64,000 nucleotides of DNA from Lumnitzera littorea. Lineage: Eukaryota; Streptophyta; Magnoliopsida; Myrtales; Combretaceae. The translations under genes and the position numbers were made by a program. Location: NCBI GenBank assembly GCA_024138015.1, contig JAMXBB010000004.1, positions 81,999,613-82,063,612 on the forward strand, given 5' to 3'. Shown piece by piece: positions 22,704-35,010 of this stretch (position 1 is the stretch's first letter; every line of letters begins with the position of its first letter). The notes under the pieces were generated by a model that worked only from the letters and a program-made list of their open reading frames with translations, made no database searches and was not told the origin of the DNA.

Positions 22704-23796
22704 TGAAATACTACAATAGGAACTTAAGAGAGGGGGGGGGGGGGGGGTGGACTTTTAACACCAATTTCTTAAATTAAGGAACTAAGAGAATGCAATATTG
22801 AAATAGACCAACAATAAGACTAATTAAAATAATAATGAATCAATGAAACGTACTGAAAGTAAAAGAGACATGGATAGAGAAATCAAGCTCGAAATTTTAA
22901 CGTAGAGTTTGGACTGCCTCCTACTGTCCACGATCACCCAATGCCTCAACTAAGTCTTCACAAACAAATTTATTAATATCAATCTCAAGGGCACAAGTAC
23001 TTATGCCCAATCTCCAACACGTTTGATCTCACAAACACAACAACTCACAAACACTTAATGTAGTGCTCTCTTAAGCACAAGTTGCAAATATGAAGCTTCT
23101 CACTACACTAGAGTTTACAAAGGATTACCAATTATGAGCACAAGACAATTGGAATTAAGTACAAGTAGATAAGAGGAATAATTGCAGGAATATATCTTTA
23201 TTAATCGTCCTTTATCTACCCACAAAGTCGCATTTATATACGTTTATAAAAAACCAACTATTGGTCATGTACAATCTACATTAAATGCCCTATAACAGCT
23301 AGTTTCTATATGGACCAACTAGACAGTCTATTCAATTGATGTTATCAACTAGATGGTCCTTTAATCACCGATCGCACGGTTCAACTAGGCTTACTGACTT
23401 TCATCAACTAGCCGAACAATTCATGTGCAACCTGTCACATAGTTCAGGTAGGCTTACTAACCTTCATCAACCAACCAATCAGTTATGAGCAACCAGCCAT
23501 ACGGTCCTTATCCTGCCTCTGATCACAGAATACCTGAAGGAATCAGCCAGCTAGTTCTAGCACAACCAGTCTAACGGTTCAAAGCAAAGTAGCTAAAAAA
23601 TGCACTTGAATAGTGCTTGATTACTTCTTCTTCTTTCACTAAAAGATAGAATCAGTTCTTAATAATTTGCAAAGATTAACCATATTTCCTTAAAGGATAG
23701 AGTTCTTGTAAGAATTTGCAAATCAGTTTTAAAGCGATATTTGATTAGTCATTTGTTCTCATCAAAATTACAAAATTAAAACTTTTAAGTTTAACA
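22704..23796 (-). repeat. Cop-1 5' LTR (right copy)
   Basis: It begins TGAAATACT at 22704 and ends ...ttaaCA at 23796, about 1093 bp. From 22793 it matches the left copy. A TATA box (TTTATATA on plus, 23233-23240) would drive minus-strand transcription. The region 23330-23580 holds a longer set of ctagccgnacggtt repeats than the left copy, with one extra unit of about 65 bases (ggcttactaaccttcatcaac). Confidence 0.88.
22732..22747. repeat. Homopolymer G16
   Basis: Sixteen consecutive G residues lie inside the Cop-1 5' LTR, just after gagag. The 3' LTR lacks this segment. Run length may be affected by assembly error. Confidence 0.9.
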
Positions 23797-26700
23797 AAAC
23801 CATAGTCCTCTTAACCTTATTTTTCTTCTTATGTTCACCACCAAATTAAGTTTCACAACGCCGTAGGGTTCAAAGTCAGAACCATAGTTGTGTTTCTAAT
23901 CGTATTCCTATTGTTTTGCAAAAATTCTTCTCCTTTCAATTCTTAACTCACTAACTCCAATTTAACTCAATAATTCCAATCCAATACCATAATTTATACC
24001 ATCCTAATCTTGTTCTTTCCATTTTTCAAAAAATATTCACTAATTTAACATGAGTTATATTGTACTTACTAGGATTCTTGTGAGGTCTTACTCAACTTGA
24101 ATATTGCGATTCTACAATCACCAAACAATCAACCCTAAACATTAATCTAGTTAGAACACATTAGGAATTGTAATTTCCTTTATTTTAACACTTGTGCTTA
24201 TCTTCATTTCTTCTCTCACCTTAGAATCTTTGTTCTTCAACCAATTTTGACAACATTCTACGATTCTACATCATAAAAAACATTATATTCTTCATCTGTC
24301 TATTGAAATCTTAAAGTAAATGAATTGATGGCATGTCTTACCTTAAGGTCTTGCATTAGATTGCTCAATTGATTGGACTATAGCTCTTTCTCTATGTTCC
24401 CAATTAGTGTATGTGACAATGGTATAGAGAAGCTTTTAAAACTAGGTTAACCATATAACCCCAATCTTTTGTAATTCATGTCGTGACCTTTACTTAAATT
24501 ATTAAAATGCCATATTGCCCTACCTTTTATTTAATGGGTTTTCTTCATTTTATTTTATATTTAGCTTGGATTTCTTGGTTGTTACTAATTAACCCTATTA
24601 ATTACTCTGTTAAGTTCAATACATGTCACCTCTTCTTCACTAGCAATAAAGTACTCTTCACCATGGCTATTAGTTACAAAGTTGAGAGTAATCAACCACC
24701 ATAAAATAATTTATGGGTCGCTAGCCACCATGCACAAAAAATGGTCGAGAGAGAGAGAGAATAAGGGATTTTCCCCATGTTTATGATTAGGTTATCATCT
24801 ACCAGTAGTTAGCTTAGAATTTTCCTTTTTCGAACTTTTTATTTTCTTGTCTATAGTTTTTATATTTTCTATTCTTATCATTTAATTTAATTAAACATAT
24901 TTAATAACAATAGTTTGTTAAATCAATTCCTATGGATCAATCATGAGTTGATATGAAACAAATTTTAATGGGATATTTTAAACGGAGTTAACAGATTTTT
25001 TTCATTCATTTTCAAGAAGCTAAGAACGTAAATAGGAAAAAAAATAAATAAAGATTGAGGATTCAAATTAGAAATTAACCAAACATTAAGATCAATTTTA
25101 TACTGCCCCGATAATACACATAGAAATTGTGATTTATTGGTCGCCATTGGCCGGTACGTCTAGTTCATAAATGTGTGTATGCGCTTTACTTTATGCATCC
25201 TATCCTGTGTGTGCAGCAACGATAGTACATTTGTACTTGCTAAGCATTAGTCTCCATTTACTTGTGGTGCATTTTGTAGAACATTTTAAGTACATATAAA
25301 ATTGAATTATGCTTCTAGATTCGAAGCCTGACAAAGGATGCTTTCTCAAAGGGTATTTTAAATATAGAGCACTGAGTTAGAAAGTTATCCTTTTGGGGAT
25401 GCAGTTGTATTAAACACAAAAATTAAAACAAGAAAAAAAAAAAAAAAAAAGAAAGAAAGCCACATTTGAAGGCAATAATTGTGGGTGAGAGGTGAAAATA
25501 ATAATGCATTTTTAAACGAAATTTAAAAAAAAAAAAAAAAAGGTTCGAACTGAAATTATTTTATAAAATACCACTGCAAAATCATAGGTAAAAGATACAC
25601 ATTTTCCAATGAAAAAATGCAGATTGGACTTGTCATTACCATTAAAGTCGCAATCCACAATTTAGTTACGGTATCTGCCAAAATACTTTTTGCTGCAAAC
25701 ATCTTTTACAGAATAATTTTCAAAAAGAGGACATTTTTACTGGCTTTCTCTAATGATCTTCCTAAACCATATATTCGTGCCCGTGCCTCCAATTGATCTT
25801 TGGTTCCGGGAAACACGGAGCTCCTATCTTACTAATCAACCGAGCTCCCACGATTAAAATTTAAACGAAGATATCTTATGCCTAGGTTTAATGCAATTTT
25901 GATTTGAAGAAAAAGGCCTTTAGCAAAACGTAGAAACGGCATGTGATTTTATCCAACCTCGCCATTAATTATTCAATGCTTTTTCTTGTACACTCACCAT
26001 GCATGCCTTCGCTATTATGTCTCGTCCTATTAGGACCCTGAATTTAATTCGTCATGTGATGAAGAAAAGAAGAAGCACCAATCTGTCTTGACAGAGCCTT
26101 TTTGTGCTCTTGGCTGGCACTTCGTGAGTTGGCAACAAACTGGTGATTTTGCAAATCTATCAGCTACGTTTTTGTAACGTCCCCTCGATGTTAACGGATC
26201 CATTTTGGATTACGGAACACAAGCCTTGTTCGCCTCCACTATGTTTTATTTCGTTTTCGCACCACTTACACCGCACAGCAGATAGGCTATTTTCTAAACT
26301 CTTAAAAGATGCCTCTGGATCTTCATAGCAATTTTAAAGATACCTTATACTTAACAAATATTGCTAAAACTCTTTAAAACCGCTGCTAGAATAATGACGG
26401 TTTATGGGTTTTAGTGACTGTTTGGAATGCATGTATATATATTTTTAGAAGTCATAAAAAGGAGTAATATCTACCTATTTTAGTGATACTTTTTTTAAAG
26501 GTACAATACAAAAGATAATAATGAAACCGTATGAGAAACTATATAATTCTACTTATTTTATGTATTATACTTTCTTAATAGAGGATATTGCAAAAAATGG
26601 ATAGATTAGTAGTCCACTTACTTTTTTCTTATAAAGAGGTGCACAAGTACTTTTGGTAATTTAAGATCCATTGCATCTGATTTTATAAATCTTATCATGA

Positions 26701-27060
26701 TACTTAGAACTTATAATTGCTTAGTTTTTATATTCATTACATTCATTATATATCCACAACCCAATACGCATCCTTTTCAAAATTATTGATTCCTCATAAA
26801 TTTAAGTTCAACTTTTGGTTTGAGTCGAAATTGGTTTATAAGGTTCATTTATGCTATTAGGTTCGAATGAATGTAAAATTCCGTGTTATACCCGATTACT
26901 CATTCGGATCCGATTTCGCACCATATGCAGTTGTTGGTGACTAACCAAACCTATAACTAAGATCTTGTATAAAACTTATTGCTTTCGAAAAAAACTAGTT
27001 GAGTCATCTTATAAACGTAATCAAAATGATTATAAGGAAATCTTTAGATGACTGTATCGA
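23797..27060. other. AT-rich intergenic sequence without recognisable genes
   Basis: No coding region is supported. Simple repeats: (GA)7 at 24747-24760, A18 at 25433-25450 and A17 at 25525-25541. The open frame at 26143-26328 has no recognisable domain. Tat-B RNase H or integrase does not resume after the Cop-1 LTR. Confidence 0.5.
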
Positions 27061-27067
27061 CGATTAT

Positions 27068-27331
27068 CCAAACGGAATATGCCCAAGCACGAGCGTGCCT
27101 TGAAGCATCATAGCTTAGAGTCTTAGACACACAATAGGACAATCCTCTTTTGTGTTAATGATTCGATCTATCAACTGAGGTCCCCTATGAAACTTAAGGA
27201 ATGGATGTTATGAGTCGAGTTTCATGGTGATAAATATAAAACCAATTCTTTGGCCACGTACATATATATAACCAATTCTAAGAGGTATTCACTTTTGTAG
27301 GGGGACTAGAATAGGCATATTCCGCTTGTAA
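27068..27331. repeat. Short inverted repeat, MITE-like termini
   Basis: The arm caaacggaatatgccc (27068-27083) is matched by the reverse complement of ggcatattccgcttg (about 27314-27328), one mismatch in 15. The 230 bases between have no coding potential. It could be a decayed MITE or chance; no target duplication was found. Confidence 0.35.
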
Positions 27332-27699
27332 GGTTACTATCACATTTCATTCATCTAAGAACAGTTTTACAAAATTCAAATTCCTACCTAGTATGGTATA
27401 GCAATTCCTTCCTTAGATCTCAGTAATAATTATTCCCAAGAAATTCTTTCATAATTTTTTCTCTATACCCTTGAAACCCTAGCCATTAACCTAACCACCT
27501 GCCACTTGGCCATAACCATCATAAGCTTAACTTAGCAACCTAGCCACGACTAGAGCCATGGAATCATCCCATCCATGTGACAACTGCACTACCTATCCTT
27601 GACCCCAAACCACCACAAACTACTAGATCAACAATCATATTATACCCATGCAATCTTAACTACCACAATAATGCCAACTAGCTAATATTAAACCACCAA

Positions 27700-29160
27700 A
27701 CCAGCTCCCATCAGACCATCATGCCCATATAAGCTATGTCATGTCGAATCAATAAACCTACATGCACATGCCAATCCATATTAAATCACCATTATAACCA
27801 AGCAAGCCATGTAACCAAAGCCATTGATCATGTGCATGACCTAGGTCTATTCATGTGAACCATACATGACTTGGGCTAATTGTATGCTCAAGGGACACAA
27901 GTTAGGCCTAATTCCCTACAATTGGTCAAATAATTTTAGTTTTATCTTTAAATTTTCACTTAATTCACTTTTAGGTCTTTCTTAGTAACATAATATATAT
28001 AATTTGTTTGTTCCATTTCCTAAAAACTGTAATTCTATTCTTAGTTTATTCTCTGTAAAGAACTAAGCTTACTATTAGTCTACGCAAATGAAAAAAGTCA
28101 ATTAATCAATTGTTGACTTAGTCATTAATTATTATTGGACCAAAATATGAGATTCCTCTCATTAAGACAATTTAATGGCCATGACTTTGCAATATGCATA
28201 GATTTACCATCGTAACACAAATTATTTGGAGTAATAATGAACAAATCTACAAACGTATAAAACATCAATAGAATAAGTTGAAGTAAAAGTATTTCCACAG
28301 TGTATCAACGGAGTCTTTCTTCTTCTTAATACCATGTTCCTAGATTGATGACTCATAGCTTAGAGTAAATAAGATTTGTGAATCATAGCTCTAGCCAACT
28401 CATTGTGCATGCGACACTCACTAATTACTAATCATAATAAGTATATTATTGTGCTATCGCTTTGTTTATTTAATAAAATCCCTACCTTTGCCTATCTAGT
28501 AATAGTCGAAGGTAAAATAGATTTTTGTGGAATATGGGTGAGAATGAAGAGAAAAAAGATTACTAGTTGCCTTGCCAAGGGATTTGAGGCTGATTGTTAC
28601 ACACATAACTAGTCCAAATCATTTAATGGTTTTGGTGGGAGCATGGTTGTCTTGCAAAATTTACTTTTAAATTATTACTTTAAGGCATTTGATCAAACAT
28701 TGATAACACTCAGCTAGCTCACTTAGGTGATCAACTAGGATCTACAATAATGTGCCCTCCACTTCTATTTTCGTCATGGAAATTATATGTCCTGATTTTT
28801 GCCTCATGCTCTAGTGTAACCCAATAAATAGAGCTTTTCAAATTTTTTTTTTTAATACATCCCTTGATCACTTGTATCACATCTCCTTTAGTATGGTATG
28901 AAAAAAACAAATGATTAGTCTAATGAGATTTGTGAGAGGAATTGTGAATCATTAGGATGGTCTTGTAATTTTTGCATACTCCTCTTTTATTATAGTGGAT
29001 TATTCATCCTTCTACCATGGTTTTTAGCCCACATGAGGGTATTGCACATTTGTGATTCTCTTCTCCCTTATAGCATTTATATACTATTGTAGATTATTCA
29101 ATTTATCATCATGCTTCTCTCTCAACAAAATGATATGAGAGTTTTCTTGGTTCCTTTTCT
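27700..29160. repeat. Direct repeat, copy 1 (~1.4 kb)
   Basis: Successive blocks recur in the same order in 29170-30330: caataaacctacatgcacat, ccatacatgacttg, cacttttaggtctt, tcattaattattattgga, tcctctcattaagac, gatttaccat, and gattagtctaatgag. Offset falls from 1439 to 1278 bases, so indels separate the copies. No gene is seen. The two copies are nearly adjacent and may be a tandem duplication or two LTRs of an element that lost its inside. Confidence 0.65.
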
Positions 29161-29169
29161 ATGCCATTT

Positions 29170-30330
29170 GAGTTGGCCCGTATCTAACCAATAAACCCAC
29201 GTGCATGAGCCAATCTACATCACACCACCATTAGAGCCAAGTAAGTCGTGCAACTAAATTTATGGTTATGTGCATCACCTAGTCATCACTTAGGCCATTC
29301 AAGTAACCCATACATGACTTGAACTAGTCACGTGCTTCAAAGGTGCAAGGGTGAGTCATTTAACCAAGTCGAGCATTAGCTAAGTTAAGGTTGCTAAGGA
29401 TAGGGTTAGTTGTGACTAAGGTTTCCAAAGGTAATTTAGTTATTTTAATTCTTTTGTAATTCATTACTCATATCACTTTTAAGTCTTACTAAATAAAATA
29501 CAACCTTTGCGTTCCATTACATAGGAATTATGTTTCTTTCTTATCTTATACCATGCAGTGAACAAAACATATAATTAGTCCAAACAAATAAAAAAAAAAA
29601 AGGCCATTTAATCACTTATTAGTTTAGCTATTAGCTATTATTGGAGCAAATGTTAAATTCCCCTCATTAAGAGGTTTAGTGATCATAACAGTGCAATATA
29701 CATGGATTTACCATGCCAACATAAATTATCTCGAGTATCCACGCCAAATTTATAAAATTTATCTCGACATCAAAATCTTTAATAAAACAAGCTGAAGTAA
29801 ATTATTGTTCCACAATCAGCAAGTCTACATCTAATTGTTTCAATCGAAATATAATTTCCTTCCAAAAGTCATTTTTTAATTATCACCTCATAGGTCCATG
29901 AGACTCTTAGGATGCATTGATTATTCGATAACTCTGACCACTGAATCGTAAATGAAGACTGCATCCGGCCACATTATGAGGGCAATTGAACGACCATGGA
30001 TAACAATTGGTTGAGGCCCTTAGGTGGTTAACTAGATCCCATGGTGATGTGGACTCTACTTTCCTCGTTTGTCACGAGGAAGTTTTCTAATGTATTATTC
30101 TTTACTCCTACTTCAGTGTCACTTTATATACGGAGCTTTTGCGGTTTTACTTTAGACACGTCTCAGTTAACGTAGTTAGAAAATGCTCGTGATTAATCTA
30201 GTGAGTTTTATGTGAGGAATGTTAGTCATAGGAAGGATTTTGTGATTTTTGTGCACCCTTCTCCCCTTTTTTGTTAGTAGATTAGTCATCTTTCTCCTGT
30301 GACCTTTTCCTCGTGTAAGGGTGTAGATGA
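29170..30330. repeat. Direct repeat, copy 2 (~1.2 kb)
   Basis: This is the partner of 27700-29160, with matching blocks ccaataaacccacgtgcatg, ccatacatgacttgaac, ttagctattattggagc, tcccctcattaagagg, gattaatctagtgag. A-run at 29588-29600. Confidence 0.65.
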
Positions 30331-30985
30331 AGGGATTTGGTTAGTGGTCATGTGTACTCTATATGAATCTCGTATTACATGTGATCTTAGACTAATGGTG
30401 TAGAATAAAATGTAGAGATTACTCGGAGGGAAAGAGTCAAGAAAGAGGAATAGGTAATATCAAGGAACTTAAATATACTAGTGCTAAGTGGAAGAACTAT
30501 GAAGCATCAACTCTACAATTCTTGAAGAGAGGTATGTTATCAATGTTTGATAAAACATGTATAAGGGCGATTTGAACCGCATAATAAAGTAGGCCAATAT
30601 AGCATTTGCAATAAAGAAAGCGGAATGAAAAGCCTCAGGGATCAAAACCAAGATTTTTGATGATTTGCTACCCAAGAAAAGCTCTAAACGTTGGACATTT
30701 CCACATGAATTCCAAACTCTACAAGCTCAAGAACACCTCAAATACTTACAAAATATCAAAACAAAGAGCTTAATAGGATGACAAAATGGAAATGTCATTG
30801 ATGGACAACTAAGAGGCAATGGCCAAAACCGTTAAAATCCAACAGGAATGATAATTAAAATCCATGAATGGGTCTTGATTGATTTTGAAGCAAATTTTAG
30901 GAGGATGTTGAAGAAACAAAGTCAAAATCATTAGAGGAAAGCAAAATCAAAATAGACTATCATCAAACATAGATTAAAGAAATCC
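30331..30985. other. No recognisable feature
   Basis: AT-rich sequence with many stops in all frames. The minus-strand open frame 30484-30675 has no recognisable domain. Confidence 0.4.
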
Positions 30986-30989
30986 TTTT

Positions 30990-31320
30990 TGAAAATTGGC
31001 AAGATTGATATCCTATCAATTGAACTGTGGGCAACATATTGGGATTTCTTTTTGCCTTGAGAAAAATCTTTTATCTGTTGAGATTAATACTAATTCTCTA
31101 GCTGCTACTTATTTGCTTAATGATAATTTTATTTATAAACCTTCTTTTCATAATTTCATTGTGGCATGTAGGGGAAAGCTAATCTACTTTTGGAAGTGAA
31201 AAATTGAAACCATTCCAAAGGAACTTAATGTTGTTACTAATGTGTGTGTTGGCTAGGAAAGTGTAGGAAATGAAAGATGCAATTTTTTGTTATCCCTTGT
31301 AAATGTTTTACATTTGTTAA
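30990..31320 (+). pseudogene. Orphan plant-type RNase H (RVT_3-like) remnant
   Basis: Two adjacent frames give a continuous RNase H pattern. The first reads KIDILSIELWATYWDFFLP and the second, after a frame change near 31060, EKNLLSVEINTNSLAATYLL, then HNFIVACRGKLIYFWK, KIETIPKELNVVTNVCVG. The pattern ELWAxYWG..LAWE, VExDSxxAxxLL, xxCRxLL, xxREANxxAD is that of RNase H domains found in plant LINEs and in related single genes. One catalytic Asp has become Asn (INTNS). It lies upstream of LINE-1 in the same direction and so is not its own tail; it probably comes from another LINE. Confidence 0.6.
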
Positions 31321-33269
31321 AACAAGGCATTTCATCTTTTGCACTATGCAAGGAGATGAAATCTCCGAAAACTCAACCAAGAGCGTTTAGCTTCCTAACC
31401 ATGGAACAGAGTATGGTCTTTGTCTTTTGGCATCTATTTTGCTAATGTTTATCGTTAATATTTATTAATGATATCATGCTAGTTCACCAAGGGTTAAAAA
31501 AAAAAAGTAGAATAAAGAAAATTTTATTTTATTTAAAGCTTGAGAATGAAGAATAGGCTTCAATTAAATATTTAGTGGCGGGAAAATTTTGAAATTGCAA
31601 GGAGTTATTTTCAATGCTGTTAGATTCAGGTTGACTAGCTCAATCTAGCCAAATTCCTTCATATCGGTAAATCACCCATTTAGCCCTTATTAACAGTAAA
31701 CCTAATTCAATCAAATTGACTCGATTGATTCAATCAAATTTTTATAAGAATCAACTGGTTTTTTAGGTTAAAATATATTATTTTTTCTTATATTGTCTAA
31801 AAAATACACTAATTTGCTAAAAAAAATAAATGTAGATAAAAAAATAAACATAAAAAGCTCGAATCTTTAAATTCTCAATTATGTCGGTAATTTTTGTTAT
31901 TTTATAAATAAATATGAATTATATTATAATATTTTTATTAACTTTAATTCAATTGCAATTCAACTTGGGTTGACCCTATAAACCCTTAACCCTTTCTCAT
32001 TCTTAGGTTAATCTTCCAATTTAGATTTAACAATATTCATTATTTTAATTAAGGTTGGTAATTCATATAATTATGTCGTATCTCTTTTTCATATCTAAAT
32101 GGGTTCATGTTTAAAAAACCTAAACCAATAATACAAATCATTTATTAGTCGTGTATAAAAACCTAAACCCATGAGCTGACGTACTTTGTATTCAAGTTAA
32201 ACTTATTTATATTAAGGGTGATAATTTGTATTACCATGTCACATGTCATTTCTCTTAAGTTTAATACTATTTATCAATTGAAAAATTTTAATTAAATCAA
32301 CAAAATATTTATAGATACAAAGGGAGAAGAACGATAATAATATTTAAATTTTACAAAAACAAATAATATAGTATCTTCATATATGATATAAAATAATAAT
32401 CCAAAGAAAAGTTTTAGTAAAGTAAAATTTTATCAAATATAGAAAATTCAAAAATTTAAGTTACACAACATCACTAAATAAAATGAAATTATAGATTAAA
32501 TGGACATTAATATTATTATCAATGATCATTTCCAAATTTATTACATTGTTTGTTAGATTTTTAGGATAGACAGTCAAAGAATCTATACCTAGTTTCATAA
32601 TTTTTTGCCCATTTAAACTATGGTATAGTAAAAAAGTATATAACATTACTAAATTTAAGTTACATAACATCAATAAATTAAAATAGCTATGTGACTTAAA
32701 TAATAGTATTAATTTTGAAATTTATCATATTATTTATCAAATTTTCAAGAGAAAAAGTCAATGAGTCTATACATGAGTTTATAATTTTTTAGTCATTTAA
32801 ACTACAATACAACAAGAAGAATGTATAGCTAAAAGGATCTTATACATTGAATTAAAATCTACAACTTAAAAAGAATTATTTGGGCAATAAAATATAAATA
32901 CAAAAGAATATATAATGTGTTTCGTATCTTATGTCTACATCTAAGAGTTTGACCTTAACTCGAACACGAATTTAATCGTGTTTAAACAAGTTTGTCTAAA
33001 TTTTTTCATATAGTAATCTATTTAAATTATGTTATATTGTATCGTATCCAGATCCCAACTTATCAGACATAATTTCAATTAAGAATCTACGAATATTTTC
33101 TCAAAATTCAATATTAGCATGAAACACAACATTTATACTCAACCATTTCCTTAAGGGTAAGAAGATCATTATAAGAACATAATTATACATAATAAACTCT
33201 ATAGAAGTGATCAATCATGAGAAAACAATTTAAGAAGTCATATGTATTAAATAAAAACACAAAAAGTCG
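31321..33269. other. AT-rich intergenic sequence
   Basis: No gene is supported. A tandem duplication of about 199 bp lies at 32459-32850. Fragments such as aacacgaatttaatcgtgtt (about 32966) and catgagctgacg are present but too short to classify. Confidence 0.5.
32459..32850. repeat. Tandem duplication, ~199-bp unit, two copies
   Basis: The block agttacacaacatcactaaa at 32459 recurs as agttacataacatcaataaa at about 32658. Both are followed at equal distance by caatgatc or atttatcat, gttagattttta or caaattttca, tcaaagaatctatacctagt or tcaatgagtctatacatgag, and catttaaactatggta or catttaaactacaata. Confidence 0.65.
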
Positions 33270-33379
33270 ATACACTCAAGATGTACTTAAAATTTGCATT
33301 ATGGTTAAAAGAAGACATAGAAGTGAAAGTGTTGAATGTTGACTCAAATATTATAGAAAGCTCAATTTTAGGACTGATT

Positions 33380-33770
33380 CACTCAATTCAAGTTTGGAGT
33401 AGGCCCAAAGTTGTGTTACAAAACATAGAAGATCTTTGGCTTCTAATTAGTGATTTCAACAAAATTTGCAATATAAAAGAAAAGTAGTGGAAGAAAGAAA
33501 CCACCAAGATAAATGAGAGAATTTAGAAATATGACACTTGATTGTTCATTGATGGACATGGCATTTAAGGGCCAACCTTACACATGGTGTAATAAAAGGT
33601 TTAATGGTATGTTGGTCAAAGAACGTATAGACCAAGGACCTATCAATAGTAGCTGCTTATCTAGCTTCCCAAAAGCTTAGATTACTCACTTACTAGTAGT
33701 AGGGAGTGATCATTCTTTGTTGCTACTTAAATTCGAAACAGCCGATTGGAAGGGAAAGCAGATTTTTATA
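33380..33770 (+). pseudogene. LINE-1 endonuclease C-terminal part
   Basis: In order: IEDLWLLISDFNKICNIKEK (family GDFNEI), MREFRNMTLDCSLMDMAFKG, PYTWCNKRFNGMLVKERID, then VVGSDHSLLLLKFE. The GDFN, RLDR and GSDH motifs are those of APE-type endonucleases of plant LINEs. The Glu after GDFN has become Lys. The domain nicks target DNA for target-primed reverse transcription. Two frame changes and several stops. Confidence 0.85.
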
Positions 33771-34484
33771 TTTGAGTAGACTTGGCTCAATGACTCATCT
33801 TGTTGAATCGTTATTGACAAAACATGGTGGTGGATTGATGAAATTTTGAATTGTATAGGATGGATGCAAAAATTGGATGTTTGTAAGAACGAATTGATCA
33901 AATGGAGTACAACTTCTATCGGGAATAATGTCAAACAATTTAAAGAAATTTACATGAAGCTCTAAGATTTACAAGCATTAGTTATGGAAGAATATGAGCA
34001 ATCCATTGAAGTTGAATTGTATAAGTAGCTGGATGAGACTTTTAAACAAGAAGAAATATACTAGAGGCAAAGATCAAGGATCAATTGGTTGCCATTTGGT
34101 GACAAAAACACAATTTTTTTTTCATAACTATGTTATGAGGAGAAGGGCAAAGAATAGAGTGAAAGAAATTAAAAATGAGGAAAGAGAATAGACCACTAAT
34201 GAGAATGTTCTTAACCAACCCTTTCTATCTTTTTTCAGTCGCCTATATATGTTAAAAGGTATTTCTAATGTGGAAGAAGTGTTGGAATCAATGGAACAAG
34301 TTGTCACTAGGGATATGAATGAATAGTTGGTGAAGCCATCAGACAATGAAGAAATTAAACAAGCAAAATTCCAATTGAGCAACTAGAAAGCTTCGGGGCT
34401 TGATGGTTTCTATGGTCAATTCTATTAGTCGTATTAGGATTTCATCAGACTCTTCGTAGCTGAAGCAATCTAATTTTTCTAGAG
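33771..34484 (+). pseudogene. LINE-1 linker and N-terminal part of RT
   Basis: The stretch 34060-34200 reads SRINWLPFGDKNTIFFHNYV, RRRAKNRVKEIKNEE, matching the family W.KxGDKNTxFFHxxAxxRRxxN. It is followed by VEEVLESMEQVVTRDMNE and the fingers start EIKQAKFQLSN, stop, KASGLDGFYGQFY. Interrupted at about 34485 by LTR-like sequence. Confidence 0.82.
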
Positions 34485-35010
34485 TTGATAGCAGAATTTT
34501 GACCATTTATATTTCTCGGCACCTCGACTCCCGAGTTGCCGAACTTTTGATTAAGCCCATTTATTCAGCTTCTCTTAGTTGATTATCGAACTAGGCCTAC
34601 CCTATCAGGAGGCTCTAAGGCTCCTACCTGCCCACTCATACTTGCTTTGAATTTTGAAAAGTAGGGCGAATAGTTAGAGTTGTGATTAATCTAGTTACAC
34701 AACTACCTACTACTCCAAATCTTTAGGCATGTCCTTAATTCAAGAGCCGCCACAGTCTATGAATAATGATTACTTGTTACAACATTGTTCTTATAAATAT
34801 CTATAAATAAGGAAGGGCTAATACTGTAAGGACTCTTTTACACACTTTTCCACACTTTCAACTCCTTACACTTTCTTCCTTTCCACTCACACACACTTAC
34901 TTAAGCAACGGAGTGGCCACACCGAATATCCTTGGCACCCCTTAGCTTCTTTCCCATACTTTTGTAGGATCAAGATTCTTTATCAAAATCCACTGACAAC
35001 ATTTGGCACT
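34485..35010 (+). repeat. LTR-like insertion in LINE-1, about 530 bp
   Basis: It begins TGATAGCAG near 34485 and ends gacaaCA about 35000, followed by tttggcac, which resembles the first bases of a TTTGGCGC primer site. A TATA box (ctataaataagg) lies near 34801. It separates two parts of the RT that rejoin in the family alignment. No internal region is present, so it is a near-solo LTR. It matches no other LTR in the window. Confidence 0.62.

Larger units (their letters stand above)
13248..23796 (-). mobile_element. Cop-1: Ty1/copia retrotransposon, SIRE/Maximus-like, with an extra 3' gene
   Basis: Direct repeats at 13248-14210 and 22704-23796 enclose, on the minus strand, an iMet PBS, gag with coiled coil, protease, integrase, RT, RNase H (the copia order, with integrase before RT), then an additional reading frame and a PPT. 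Length is 10.5 kb including a 0.9-kb solo LTR. The gag of this type, with a long K/E-rich coiled coil and two zinc knuckles, is typical of SIRE/Maximus elements. It lies at the broken end of Tat-B RNase H. No clear target duplication is left. Confidence 0.88.

Noticed and set aside
25433..25541. A18 and A17 runs as poly-A tails of LINE or SINE copies
   Set aside because: No LINE or SINE body or target duplication was recognised beside them.
23797..26400. Host gene or exon candidates in the spacer right of Cop-1
   Set aside because: Only short open frames with no recognisable domain, no consistent splice pattern and simple A/GA runs.
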